NCBI GenBank assembly: GCA_030078075.1
Contig: CP119643.1
Coordinates: forward strand, 826,501 to 890,500
Direction of reading: 5' to 3'
Source of the DNA: Crithidia sp. LVH-60A
Taxonomy: Eukaryota; Euglenozoa; Kinetoplastea; Trypanosomatida; Trypanosomatidae
DNA length: 64,000 nucleotides
Made by a program: the position numbers and the translations under genes. The notes beneath the pieces are model-generated. The model was not told the DNA's origin. It worked only from the letters and a program-made list of their open reading frames with translations, and searched no databases. The number at the start of each line of letters is the position of its first letter. Positions within the stretch are counted from its first letter, which is position 1. Positions 44,101 to 56,373 of the stretch are shown here, piece after piece.

Positions 44101-47100
44101 GCTCCATACGCACCGCCTCGTTCAGCTCGTGCTCTGTGTACCGCTGCCGCTCGGCGGTGAGCTGCTCCTGCAGGGACGCGATGGCCTGCTCCTTTTTCTG
44201 GACCATCTCCTGCAGGCAGCGCACGTTGTGCTCCGTTGCGCGGCGCGCGACGTCCGACTGCGTCTCGTAGGCGTGCAGCAGTCGCGTCTCGCGCTGCGCC
44301 GCCTTCTGCCGCTCCTCCTCCACCTGCCGCTGCGCAAAGACGGCCCGCTCGCTGCACTGCTGGAGCTCGTCGCGAAGCTGCGCCGCCTTATGCTCGGCGC
44401 GACGCTGCTCGGCGCCGACGTCGGAGAGCTGCTTCTTGAGAGAGGCACACTGCTGTGCAAGCTCGGTCTGGCGCAGGATGGCGGTTTTGTACTCGCGAAT
44501 CGCGACGTCGTCGTCGTTGTCAGCCACACCACCAGCGGCGCCACCAATCCTGCTGCGTCCACCAACCGCGGACGGCGGCGCCTCAATCGCCAGTGTCGGT
44601 GCGACAGTCTTGTCGAAGACGCTCTCCTTGAGCTGCAGAAGGGTGGCGAGAAGGTGCTCGTCGAGGGGTGAGACGGCGAGGTGGCCAAACTCGAGCCGCG
44701 CCACCTCGGCGTTGAGGTCCTTGTTCGTCGCCTCGGCCCGACTCAGCTTGCCTTGCAGGAACTGCTGCTCCTCCCGGCCCTCCACCATCAGCCGCTCATG
44801 CTCCCGCACCCGCATCCGAGCCTCCTGCAGCCGTGCGTCGAGGGCGTCCCGCTTCGCTGGCCCGTCCTCCATTCGCGAGAGCGCCAGCTGCTGCTCCAGC
44901 GTCGCGAGCGCGTTCTGCGCGTCGGAGAGCTCCATCGCCAGCATCTTGTTGCGGCCGAAGCACTCCCCCAGGTCCGCCACCGTCTTGCTGAGACGACGGT
45001 CCATGATCTCGGCCTGGTGCGGTGAGAGAGAGCCTTTGCTGGCGCGTTGGACACAGCGCAGGTAGTCGACCACGGCGAGCAGCTGCTCCACGTACTTGCG
45101 GTAGAGCCGGTAGGCACCCAGCTTGTAGCTCGTCGCCTCGTTCGCGACGACGTGGTAGTTCGCCTCCGTCGCCGCAAGCTGCATGCGGAGGCGCTTCGCC
45201 TGGATGAGGGCCAGCTCACTCTGCCGGCGCAGTGCCGCGTGCTCGCGAATTGCCGCCGTGACGAAGCTCGTGACGACCGGTGAGTCGGCAGACGCCTTCA
45301 ACAGCGTGATCTCCTGCTGCTTCGCGGTCACCTCTGTCTCCACCGCTTTTACCTGCGCCTGAAGGTCGAGCGAGTGGTGCAGAAGGCCGAGGTTGACCGA
45401 CTTCAGCCGCGCCACCTCCTTCTCCAGCAGAGCGTCACCTGCGCCGCATCCACCCTGCCACGCGACGACGCCCCATTCGGGCCCGCTTGCGGGTCTGCCG
45501 TGTCACTCAGAATGTTACGGATGTGCTCCCGCACCTCCACCACCTCCTTCCGCGCGCCGTCCAGGTCGCCCTCCAGCTGGGCCACCTCCCGCTCACGTGC
45601 CTCCAGACGCTTGGCCAGCATCGCGTACTTTTGCTTGAACGTTGCGGCCTCGGCCTCGGCCTTCGCCAGCGCAGCACCGGCGTACTCGGCGCTGGGGTTC
45701 GCCTCGACGTCTCTCGCCGCTGCCGCCGCTGCTCGCAGGCCCGCCGCTTCGGCCGACAGCTCATCCAGCTCCTTCTGCTTCTCCTCAATCGTTGCGCGCA
45801 GTCTCTTCGCGTCCAGGCGAAGCTCCACGACCTCCTCGCCCACCTCCATGCCTTGGTAGACCTGTCGCAGATGGATCAGGAAGCGGCTATCCTCGCGGAA
45901 TAGCTTCCCGTTTAGCATGTGCTGCACCGCCGAGCCGAGAACCTGGAGCATTTCGCCCTCCATGCTGCACGCACCCGACGACCGTGGCAGCACGCTGCCG
46001 GTGGAGCTCGGGTCCTCCAGCGTCTCGCGCAGCTTCTCTAGCGTGCTCGTGACCTGCGACTTCAGCTTCTCCTCCGACGTGGTGGTCTCCTCGTGCGCGG
46101 AGACGGCGCGGCGGAGGCGCTGCAGCAGCGTTGCCTCACGACGACGCAGCAGCACCACCTTGAGCAGCGCCTCCTTGGCGGCCCCGCCATCGATGCGCTG
46201 GAGGCCCTCCTCGAGGTCTTTGTTCACCTTCGACAGCGCAGCGCACCTCTCGGTTGTTTCCTCGTTCAGCGTCGAGAGGGCCTTGATTTGCACCTGCAGC
46301 GCGGCGATCTCTGTGTTGAGCTTCTCCGCTTGCTGCTGAAACGTTGCTTCATGCTGCCGCTCCGCCACCAGGTCGTCCTTCAGCGCGCTCACTTCCTTTC
46401 CGAGAGAGTCGATGAGAGTGTCTTTGCTGCGGAGCTGCTCGCGCAGGGTGTTCGCTACGTTGAGCCACTTCGCGTTGGAAAAGTTTCCGGCACTGCTTTC
46501 GCCGAAGTCCCCTAGCGACGGAACACCGCCGCGGTCGCCGCCCATGCCAGCGGCGCCGAAGATAGCATCGCGGTACTGGTCGCGCTCACGGCTGATCAAG
46601 TCCCGCTCGGTGTTTCCCGCAACCACCTGCTCCCGCAACCGCGCCATCTCCTCGCTGTGAGCCCTGTCGGCCTTCTCTAGCTCCTCGACGCGCTGCGTCA
46701 TGATGCGCAGCCTCTCCTCCGCACGCGCACTTGCCTCCGATGACGGCGTCGCCGTGATGACGTCGATGTGATCGCGCAGCTGCGAGACGGCCGCAGCAGT
46801 GCTGGAGTTGTTCAAGTCCACAAACGCGTCCTTCAAGGCATCGTTGATGCGCTGCTTTACGTACATATTGAACTGCTCTGCGTCACGACGGCGCGCCTGC
46901 AGCTCTCGGAAGTACTTGTCCTTGTAGCTCTCGTCGTTGTCCTCCACGACAACGGCGCCGCTCTTCATCTGGTCGACGAGTCTGTCCAGCTGCTTCAGCT
47001 GCTCCGAGGTGAGACCAAGCTCAAAGCGCAGCTTTGTGTCCATGAGTGGCTGCAGGCGCACCTTGTTCATCCAGTACCGTCGCTCCCTCTCTAGCCACTC

Positions 47101-48630
47101 CACCTCCTCCTTTAGAAGGCTCAGCTCCTCCTTGAGTGTGTCCATCTCGCTGTAGGCGGTCGCGTTTTGCGGACGCAAGCTGTTGATCTCACTCTCCGTC
47201 ACACCGACCCGCTTGCACAGCTCGCGCAGAGCCGCGTTGAAGGTAATGGAGTCCTCCATGCCGTTCAAGCGCTCGCGCAGTTGCGCGTTCTCGCCCTGCA
47301 GCACCTCCACGGTGCGCGTCTGGTCCGCAAGCTCCTGCCGTAGTCGGTACAACCCCTCGTTGCCGCTCTCGTAGTTCTTGACCAGCCTGGTGAGGCGCCG
47401 GTTCTCCTCGTCAAGGGCGTCGATGCGCAGCTCCACCTGCTCCAGCTCGGCGCGGAGGTCGTCGTTCTCACGCTCTACTTTGCGCTGCTCTTCGCTCGAC
47501 GCGGCGCGCACCTTCCGCTTGGAGTCCTCTCCGCTGGCGTCATCCTTCTCCTCCTCGGAGCTCCGGCTGCGTGACGTGGATCTCAAGGAAGAGCTGTCGG
47601 TTGAGTTGGAGTTCCTAGAGTTGAAGCGGCCTTTGCGCTTGCTCACCGCCCTCTCTAGCTGCCGCCTCAAAATTGATATCTCCTCCTCTTTCTCCTCCAA
47701 GTCTAGGACGTGCTGCTGGATTAGCTGCTCCACATGCGCGTCCGCCTCCTCCTTGGCATTAAGAAACTCGTCGCGCAGCACCTGATTCTTCGACCGCTCC
47801 TCATCCAGGAGGTCACGATTGAGGCGGCGGAGCTCCGTCATATCCCGCAGGGCCTCTGCTTCACGCTTTTCGCACAGCTCTTCGGCACGGTCGCGGGACT
47901 GGACGACTACATAGTTCTCTTGCTGCAGCGACTGCACTTTCTGGCGGAGCCGCTCGAGTTCATCGTTGGTATCCAGTTTTTTTGACCGCTCGCGCCTCCG
48001 CATTTCCTCCAGCATGTCCTCCGTTTTGGCAGACCGATCGGCGAGGCGCTTGTAGCGCGCGGCGAGGTGGCGATATTCTAGCTGCGCCTTATCATATGTG
48101 TCGTTGACGTAGCTGCGGTCCTCGCTTCGCGATGCGAGGGTTTGCTTCAGCTCATCATTCTGTCGATTCAAGCTCTGCACGCGGAGTGCAAGCGTATCGT
48201 TTTCAGCCTTTAAGCGAGCAATCTCTTCCGATGCAGCCATATACTCTTCCGTGTTACGAGAGGGGTCGCGCTTTGCGGCTTCGCTAAGCGCACGGTTCAA
48301 ACTCTCAATCGCATCCTCCTTCGCGCGCAGCTGTGCACCGAATCCTCTCTTGAGATTAGCTATTTCAGCGCTAGCTTCGCTCTCCTGCCTGCGCAGACCT
48401 CCAAGCTCCGCAAGGCACTTTCCACAGACGGTTTTCAGCAGCTTCGCGACACTGGTTGTGCACTTGGGGTCCTTCATATTAGGATCGGACTCCGCAAACA
48501 CGTACCGGGAAACCAAGGTCATTACTTTTTCGATGTACACGAAATCTGTTGTTTCCTGCAACTGCTCGAACGGCATGCGCTGGATTTGCTGCCACATCGC
48601 CAAAACGTCAAAACTAGTAGAGGACTCCAT
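41118..48630 (-). CDS. Giant coiled-coil protein, CEP290-like (three frameshifts)
   Basis: Four overlapping frames join without a spacer from the ATG at 48628-48630 to TAA at 41118, giving about 2,503 residues after one-base repairs near 45,405-45,415, at the TTT at 43061-43063, and near 41,875. Almost the whole protein is heptad-rich Leu/Glu/Arg/Gln coiled coil. At about 419-540 the order YESGNEGL, ENAQLRERL, RVGVTESEINSL and LLKEEVEWLERERRYW parallels vertebrate CEP290, where YESGVYGL is followed by NEALRERVGL and LEEERLDLKK. CEP290 builds the ciliary transition zone. The C-terminal 300 residues are Ser/Pro-rich and disordered. The call rests on remembered motif order and needs a profile search. 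Confidence 0.62.
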
Positions 48631-50959
48631 TATGCGTCTCCAATCGCAAATCAGCTGCGCTGGATCGGGATAAAGTAGTGTAATACCTCTGTAAGCGTTC
48701 TTTTAGAACTCCGCAAAAGGGAAAAAGAGAAAAATTATAATAACAACTGAAGCAGGATAAAGAAAGCAAGACTTGCCACAACAGTAGCGCCTCTACCGGT
48801 AAAAAAAAATAATAAGAAAAAGCTACCAAATTTTGGTTTTTGTGTGACCACTTAATAAATGAGAGTGTATGTCGAAATGTGTGCGTAAATCTTCTATGAA
48901 GCGCTTAACATCTAATGTTTGGAACATAATAAACAAATAATTGTATGTGATGTCTAGTGTAGTGTGCAATTCAACGGTACCCGTCGCGGCAGCAATGTAA
49001 AGAGCAAGCTGGACCGATCTTCAGGTCTTTTTTTTTTTGTAAGAAGTGTTGGCACCTCTCAAAATCGGGTTTTTTTTCTTCAGCTGCTTTTGTGTTTGTG
49101 TGAGTATTCCCTTTTTTTTTTAGCTCTATTTAAAACAACAAAGTGCAAAAAGAGTAAATATGAAAGCTACGACCGCAAAATTTCCAAACGCGAGCACTTG
49201 CTGTTGTGGAAAGCCGAAGGCACTCAAGGTTGGAGCTGCTAAACGCCGTGCTCTTCGTTTTGCTGGCCTTGAGATATGTTGCGCACTTGTGTTGCGCGAT
49301 ACGACAGCAATCCATTTATTAGAGAGATAAAACGGACAAGTGGAGAAGGCGAACAGCGGGGACGAAGAGGATAATAGTGCAGTGGTTTTATTTTCATCCC
49401 TTCATTATCGACGTGAAAAAAGAAAGCGACAAGGAGGTTATATCAAACAACAACAGATTTTGCTTGCTTTTTTAAAAGCATTTATCAGTGCGATTATGTT
49501 GCATATCAGTTTGTTGTTGCTGTTTTGCTACCGATCGTGGTTTTCCTTTGTTTCCAAGTCCAGATGCAGCAATAATTTGCGTGGCAGTGCTGTTTAATTA
49601 AATTCGCACACACACTACCACAACGCAATCACTCAGCTGCAGCAATGCCACACATGGCAGATGCGCCAACGCACTTTAAATAATGCAATACACGTTACAA
49701 CACGTTTGCAATAGAACTCCCATTGATTTTTGTCACGTTTGTTGGAAAGTAATCATCAATTCCATTTCAACAGCAACACGTAAAAGAAAAATAAACGGTA
49801 GAAAAGCTGTATGTATACGAATGTATTTGACGGCAACAATTCAACCACACAAAAGCACCGAAGCAGTGTCCGAGATGGAAGAGCCAGAATCTTAGCACCT
49901 TTAAATTTTTTCTGCACATCTATACTCGTCCATATATCAAGCTGATGTTTTTTTTCCGGTGAGTCCACACACAGCAGCACAAATCGAACAACTCGTGACA
50001 ACGGTCACACGGATGAAGAAACTCAGTCTTAAATGGGACGAAGCACAAACAGAAAAAAAAAAAGAACTCACAGAAAAAAGAGAGAGCAACTCCAAAAAAA
50101 AGGAGTCAATTAGACAAATCCATCTTTTATTATTTTTTCCTCAGCAATTTTTTTAATGCAGGCATAAAAATAACGCTGTTACGTTATGAGCAACATCGAA
50201 ATACAGAAAACCACCGTGCAACTTGCCTTGCAGCTCAGCAAAACAAACACTGACCAAAACACTTCTCACAAAATGTCAAACAAGCCTCTGCTTAGCTTTT
50301 TTTTTTTTAATCCTCCACATCTTTTAATATCTTCCCGTGCTAGGCGCAAGCTTCAAGCACTGCGTAGAATAAAAGTGCATTTGCTTAATCTCCCTCGCCA
50401 ACATATTTCCTTCCTTTTTTTTTCCTTCAGCATGCAGCGATAGTTTTAGGTAATGGCCGGCGATTTCTTCTCATCGTCGCAGAAAAAGAAGTAGCGGACA
50501 ATCTAATTAACTTGCACCTCTGTTTTGTAATTTTGTTTTTTTTTTTGCCTCCGCACCATTCAACTGAGAGGAAACAAATGTGCATTTGGACGGCTGAACG
50601 ACGGCGTCAACATTTTTTATCGCACGGAGAGAGAAATACTTTTCTTTATTTCCGCAAAGCATTTATATGCACGGCCAATATTTTTCTCCGTATGCGAAAA
50701 TCTCGGAAATTGTGGGAAAAAATGCACTGGCTATTCTTGAGAAGCAGCTCCTAATTGGTCGATTGCAAGCCAACACGGTAGGAAAAAAAAAAAGTGGCTA
50801 GCGGTGTAAAAAAAAAATCAACAAACCACAAACGGAAAACACGCAAAAATACCCAGCTATCGTAAAAAGGCAAAAAAAAAAAAGCACAGCGACTCTGGCT
50901 TTTACAAACACCGGTCCAAAAAGCGAGAAAAAAAAAGGATACTCGAAACACAAACACGC
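48631..50959. other. Long AT-rich intergenic spacer (2.3 kb)
   Basis: No supported gene. This stretch is visibly more A/T-rich than spacers left of 41 kb, with many short A and T runs and no strand-specific pyrimidine bias comparable to other spacers. Confidence 0.6.
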
Positions 50960-51688
50960 TTACTGGTTTTGCGCTAGATCACGGTTAACACGTGTGTGCT
51001 CTGGATCGAAGCAGTTCACATCAAGCGTGTACGCATTAATGTAGTCACCGACATCCGTCATCACCGGCTCGCGCTTTAGCATGTTGCAAGTGGATACAAA
51101 CTGGGGAACGGTCAAGGCGCTCTTACTCAGCAGCTTTACCAAATCCGCTAATGCGTAAAGGGTGTTGTCCTCACCATCACCGCCTTCGTAGTCAGCCACA
51201 AGGATGCCGTTATCTTGATATCCACGAATGCAATCGGGAGTGTTCTCCACAATAAGCACCTTGTCCAGCGGGCGGCCGAGAGCGTTTAAATCCTTACGGT
51301 AACCAGGCTGGCCGTTAAACCACTTGTTATGACGATAAATGCAGTGTGAGACGGCATTGCAGGAGTCGATATTCGACACGATTGCCTGCGCGTAAGCTTT
51401 CAGGCCAGCAGTCCAAACGACGACCTCAATTCCTTCATCTTTGCACATCTGCAGAAACTCCGGAATACCTGGACGCGCGTAAAGTGGACCACTGCGTGCA
51501 TAAACAAGCGTCTCATCAAGGTCCAGCACTAACACCAGCTTCCCCTGGTGAACCTCCGCCTGCGGTGCAATCACAAGGTGAGGATCCGTTTTGTTCATAG
51601 AGGGATCGCGCTTACGGTTTGCGCGGTGGCGACCAGCGGCCTGGTACTCCTGCTTGAACGACTCGCCTCTAATGCGCTGCTTGTTCAT
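50960..51688 (-). CDS. FCP1/SCP-like (NIF-type) phosphatase
   Basis: The start is the ATG at 51686-51688 (MNKQRIRGESFKQEY), giving 242 residues; the frame extends 32 codons upstream, but that part is Lys/Glu/Thr-rich spacer. The HAD-type catalytic motif DLDET is at 56-60 (LVLVLDLDETLVYARSG), followed by ARPGIPEFLQMCKDEGIEVV, VVWTAGLKAY and YRKDLNALGRPLDKVLIVEN. These match FCP1/SCP/Dullard phosphatases, which remove phosphate from Ser in substrates such as the RNA polymerase II tail. The usual DN(S/T)P element reads ENTP. It is the first gene leftward from the strand switch. There is no membrane segment, so a Dullard or TIM50 assignment is less likely. Confidence 0.82.
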   Translation of the reverse strand: MNKQRIRGESFKQEYQAAGRHRANRKRDPSMNKTDPHLVIAPQAEVHQGKLVLVLDLDETLVYARSGPLYARPGIPEFLQMCKDEGIEVVVWTAGLKAYAQAIVSNIDSCNAVSHCIYRHNKWFNGQPGYRKDLNALGRPLDKVLIVENTPDCIRGYQDNGILVADYEGGDGEDNTLYALADLVKLLSKSALTVPQFVSTCNMLKREPVMTDVGDYINAYTLDVNCFDPEHTRVNRDLAQNQ

Positions 51689-53792
51689 TTTCGTTAAATT
51701 CGGCTTTTGTTTTGTATATTTGTTGTTTCTTTCTTGTGTGTGAGTTTGTGTCGAGAATTCTTTTTCCTTTTTTTCTTTCTTCACTTATTAAACTTGTATA
51801 AAAGAAAGTGAAGAACGAGAAAGTACAACACACAAAAGACGTACAGTGTCGATTGACTGTAAAACCACAATACCTTTTATTATTTTTATCGACAGTGCAA
51901 ATTCATGTTGTACAAAAACAATAACAAAAAAGATGCGCATTGCAAGAGAAATGAGTGGAGGAAAGGAGGAGAAAAGTAGAAAAGAATTGAAAATAACAGA
52001 AAGAAAAAACGATAAAAATGACGACGTGACAATGAGAGAAAGACATTGTGCTCGCAGTGCTAAGTTCTTTCCTTTTTTTTTTTGCTTTTATCTATTTAAA
52101 AATCGAGTGTACTTTTTTTTTTCAAAAAAAGAGTCTCACAGCATATAAAGCTCAGTATATCTGTGCAACTTAACGGAAAAAGTCCTTTTTATTAAACCGC
52201 AGTCTCGTTCAAAACCGACTTTAGTGATTTTGTTCGGCATCTGTAACACATATTATTTCTGCAATTTCCTTTAATCGCGACGCTGTGGAAGCACAACGGT
52301 GAGCAGCTGCTTTAATCAGCTGAAGCGGTATTCACCAACTACTAGCTGCTTCAAAAAACCAATTTGTTGTCTTCTAGGAGCAACAAATTGTTTTTTATTT
52401 GGCATTTAACAAATCACCAAAAAAGAAAAACTAAATATGGGCTTGCAGGAGTCGACGTTATAAATAAAAGCCATTACTATTTAGCGTCCAATTAAATCAG
52501 CCATGAAAAAAATAACGACTTTAATGCTTTTACGTTTGTTAAAGCAATTGAACTCTGCTTTACAGTTTCTATGCTGTGTTGCAAGTACATATTGCAATTA
52601 TATGCTTGTCGTTCACTAAACGTGGTAAAGCAACCTCGCAATAATCGGTTCAGCGATAAAGTGAGTAAACCTTTTGGGTTGCACATGCATTGTCACAAAA
52701 GATGCAACATCGGAATTGCCGAGAATGAGAATAACCGTTAAGCCACATGTGCATCAGTTCTCACTCTTCACGGGTTGTTTATCTTTGTTATTTTCTTATT
52801 TCCGATACCGACGCAAACTCTCACATTTGCAATACGCGGGTTAATATGCAGCAGATCTGCCCATCCGTCTACCACCATTTGTTATTTGCGGATGCTGCAG
52901 TAAATTGTCGCTACGCTTCTTCGCAAAGTCCCCCCAATTGGCTAGCTGGATTCTCCGCTGCAACCAAGAGCCTCAGTAATCGCAGGGCTTTCATCAATTT
53001 GGCTTTAGCAGTGAAGGAACCGATACCTTTGTGAGTGGAAAAGGAAAAAAAAGAAGGGGGGGGGAGGTGCTCTGCCAGAAATGTTTTTTTTTTTCTTACT
53101 AATGTCCAGCAAACTGTCTCACCTCCCGACATTTTTTTCCTTCATTTTTTCTCTTTCACCCTTTGACTCCTCGCGCATTCTTCACGGTACCGCAAAAAGC
53201 CTCTTTACAACCTCTGAGCAATTTGTATGGTTAAAAGCCGCGCTACAAGCACAGGCATCAAGTGCCCGAATTCTTAACTACTTGTGGCAGTCAAGTAACC
53301 TAAAATCTACTTTCCTACGTGACTTTGCTTTACTGCCTTTGAAGAGAAGCCAGTGCGACAGGGAAATTGCCCACTTGTGCGCAATTAAATGCGCTGTTCG
53401 GCCAAAACAAGTTGAGCCACGCAGCCGTTGAGCCCGAGTCGCAAGCTCTACGCTTCACAGCGCAATTTATTTTTTTCTTACAATTTACCGCGAACAATAG
53501 GGATCTCGGGTGCTAAATTTCCTGAAATAATGACCACCACTGAAAAACAAAATATATCTCAAGTAGAATACAATTTGCGCATTTCGCCACCTAAAATGAA
53601 CCTCTAAAGCGTACTGTATTCCTCTCATGCACACTTTCCTTATCCTCTTTTTCATTGACTTTCTCCGACTTCTCCCCTCGTCTTTTCTCTTTTCTCTAAC
53701 AACAATCTCGCAAAAATCTGCTTTCTTTTCTTGTTGTTGTGGCCGCCAACGTCATCTTTTCCAAAGCGCGAAAGAGACGAAGTTTGTACACA
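51689..53792. promoter_or_regulatory. Divergent strand-switch region, likely transcription start region for both units
   Basis: No gene over 2.1 kb; all supported CDSs on the left are on the minus strand and all on the right are on the plus strand. In trypanosomatids such divergent switches are bidirectional Pol II start regions marked by histone variants rather than by a TATA promoter. The text is A/T-rich with a nine-G run at 53056-53064 next to A runs, and a C/T tract before the first plus-strand ATG (53,640-53,760). No tRNA, snRNA or 5S gene was recognised in it. Confidence 0.8.
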
Positions 53793-56373
53793 ATGTCACA
53801 GAAGCAGGATCGCATCAACGAGGTGCTTGCCGAGCGCATTTCCCAGCTGGAAAGCGAGCTCCGCGTCACCCTCAACGGCAAGGACCGCGCTGAGAAAGAA
53901 ACGAGGCTCGTCAAGGAAGAAGCTTACGAGGTCGTTGGCCAGTGGAGTGCCGAAAACGCCGAGTTGCGCCAGAAGGTTTCCGATCTCGAGGAAAGCAGCG
54001 CTACCACCCGTGCTGCGCTCAAAAACCGAGATGAAACCGTGGCATGCCTGAAAGAAGAGCTGTCTGTTGCTCAGCAGCTGTCAACACAGTACTCAACCAC
54101 AATTGCAGAGCTTCAGCAGCAGAAGACAGAGTCGGAGAAGAAGATGGCCGAACTGACAACCAGCCTTGCCACCGCCGAGAGCACGGTCGCGACCTCAGCC
54201 GAGCAGATTGACGAGTACAAGCGTCTCATAGCGAAGTTTGAGACGGAGCTCAAGGGGCTTGTCGCGGCGCAGCAAAACGATCGACGAAGCATAGAGGAGT
54301 TGAGCAAGTCTCTCGCGGCAGTATCAGACGAGAACTCTGTTTTGCGGCAAGCTGGCGCAGACGTCTCCTCCAACACCGCGAAGCTGTTGGAGCAGGTAAG
54401 CAAGCTCAAAGAGGAAAACGAATTGCTGTTTCGTTCGCGTGACCGGTTTTACAACGAGGCACAAAGTTACAAAGCCCAAGCAGACAAGTTACAGCTCGAC
54501 CTGACGCAGAAAATGCAGCAGTGCGAACGCCTGACAGCGGAGCTCGCGTGCGCGACCACGGAGGTCCAGAGATTAGCCTCATTGACTGAAGCGTTGGAGT
54601 CGAAGCTCAGTGAGACTACAACTTCCCTGCGTGTTTCAGAAACAATTGCGGCACAGCAGCTGGACCTCATTCAGAATTTAGAGGAAGACATCCAGGAACT
54701 GCGAGATTCGGGCATTACAGGCGAAAAAGCTCTGAACGACTTGTACTCCGAATTCTCGCTCTCAAAAGGAGAGGGTCGAGAAGCTGACGAAGGAAAAGGA
54801 GGATCTCGAAACCGAGTTCACAACTGTGAAAGGAGTGCTACTCGACTCTTCTTCTCGAGCTCGACGACCACAAACGGGCAAGCGCGAGGGCCGTGGAGAC
54901 ACTAACGAAAGATCTGGCCCAGGCCGAAAACAATTTTGCCGAACGCATCTCTCTTCTGGAGCAGAGCAACAGCGCAGCGATGTCGTCGGTGCAAGATCTG
55001 ACAGGTGCTCTACACGCACAGCAGAACTCCGAGTTTGCGAAAAAGGAGCAAATTGAGCGTCTTACGGTGGCACTGGAGCAGCAAATAGGCTGGAGCAGCA
55101 TCCACGACATCCACCACCGCGCACTGACGCAGTTTATTTCGAAGCTGCAAAGTACGATCGAAAAGACGGAGTTGCTGCGTGATCAGGCCGCGCAGGCAGC
55201 CGCTCGTGAGGCGGAGCAGTTTGAAGCTGTGTCGAACCGTCAACGGCTCAGCGAGCAGACCCTATCGGAGCAGCGCAGAATGATCTCCGCATTAGAAACG
55301 CAGCTTTCTCAAAGCAATGCACGAATGAAAGAGTGCATCGCAGAGCGCGATACCGTTGTGAATGACAACGAGTGGCTGAAAAGCCAGGTCGAGTCGATGC
55401 GTCAAGAACTGGGCGAGCTGGACGACCTTCTTAACGCTAACTTGAACGAAATGCGCGAGGAAAATGAGCGCTTGCTGCTGGAGAACGACAAGTTGCAGCA
55501 GCAGGTAAGTGCCTCCGCCGAAAAGGATCAGCAGCACGAATCAGCAGCAAAGAAGACAGAAGCCGGAAAAGCTGCTCTGGAGACCGAGCTTCGAGCACAA
55601 ACGAAAACATTGGAGATCACGGAGGCGGAGCTGCAGGCCGCCAAGGCGCAAGTGGAAAACGTCTCCACCTCACTCCACTACCTGCAGAAACGAGCCGAGG
55701 AACTCGAAGCTCTCAACGAAGAACTTGTGAGGACAAACGCAGCGCTCGCCGGGCAAAACGCCGTGTTGGAGGAGCGTGTTGGAAGCCAGGATGCAAAGCT
55801 TTCATCCGTCTTGTCTGACAAGCGCAAGGAAAGCGACGTCGTAAAGGCGAAGCTGAACCAGTACGCAGAGATGTGCGAGAAGACGGAACGCCTCCTGCGT
55901 GCTGAGAGCGACGCCAAAAAGAGTGCGGAAGGACTTGTCGCATCTACAAAGGAGCAAAACTCCAAATTGCGAGCCGCTCTCGACGAGCTGAAGGCGCGTT
56001 GTGCGTCTGATGCCTCCAGTTTGCGGGAGCTGCTTGCGGAACGCGATGATCTGATGCGGGATCGCGACATCATTGTCGAGAAGTACAACAAGCTGCACGA
56101 CGCGTTTCGCAATGTGCGGAAGGAGGCGCACGGGAAAAGTTGCAGATGAGCTGCGAAAGGTCATGGAGCTCGCCGAGTCGCAAGAGGCAGAGCTGCAGAC
56201 GCTACGACAGCAAAACGTCACGTTGAAAAAAGAGCATATCCATGTTTGTGGAGTCTGCTCAGCCAAAAGCGGAGGCGATTTTTATGGAGCGACTGAACCT
56301 TACGGAAGGTCCGCTGCGGCATCCGAAAAAGCGCAGCACTGCCAATGCAAAGGAGCAAAAACTAGAAAGCTGA
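53793..56373 (+). CDS. Coiled-coil protein, about 858 residues (four frameshifts)
   Basis: The start is the ATG at 53793 (MSQKQDRINEVLAERISQLE); an upstream in-frame GTG is not a eukaryotic start and lies before the probable AG acceptor. Repairs are one base in AAAA at 54764-54767, one base near 54,850-54,860, one base in AAAA at 56135-56138 and one base in the six A at 56226-56231. The last gives a plausible end (FVESAQPKAEAIFMERLNLT, then KEQKLES and TGA at 56371). The protein is a continuous coiled coil with Leu/Glu/Gln/Lys heptads and few prolines. No other domain is seen. It is the first gene rightward from the switch. A cytoskeletal or flagellar role is a guess based on composition. Confidence 0.68.

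Noticed and set aside
51689-53792. tRNA or snRNA genes in the switch
   Set aside because: No A-box/B-box pair or cloverleaf arms could be recognised by eye.
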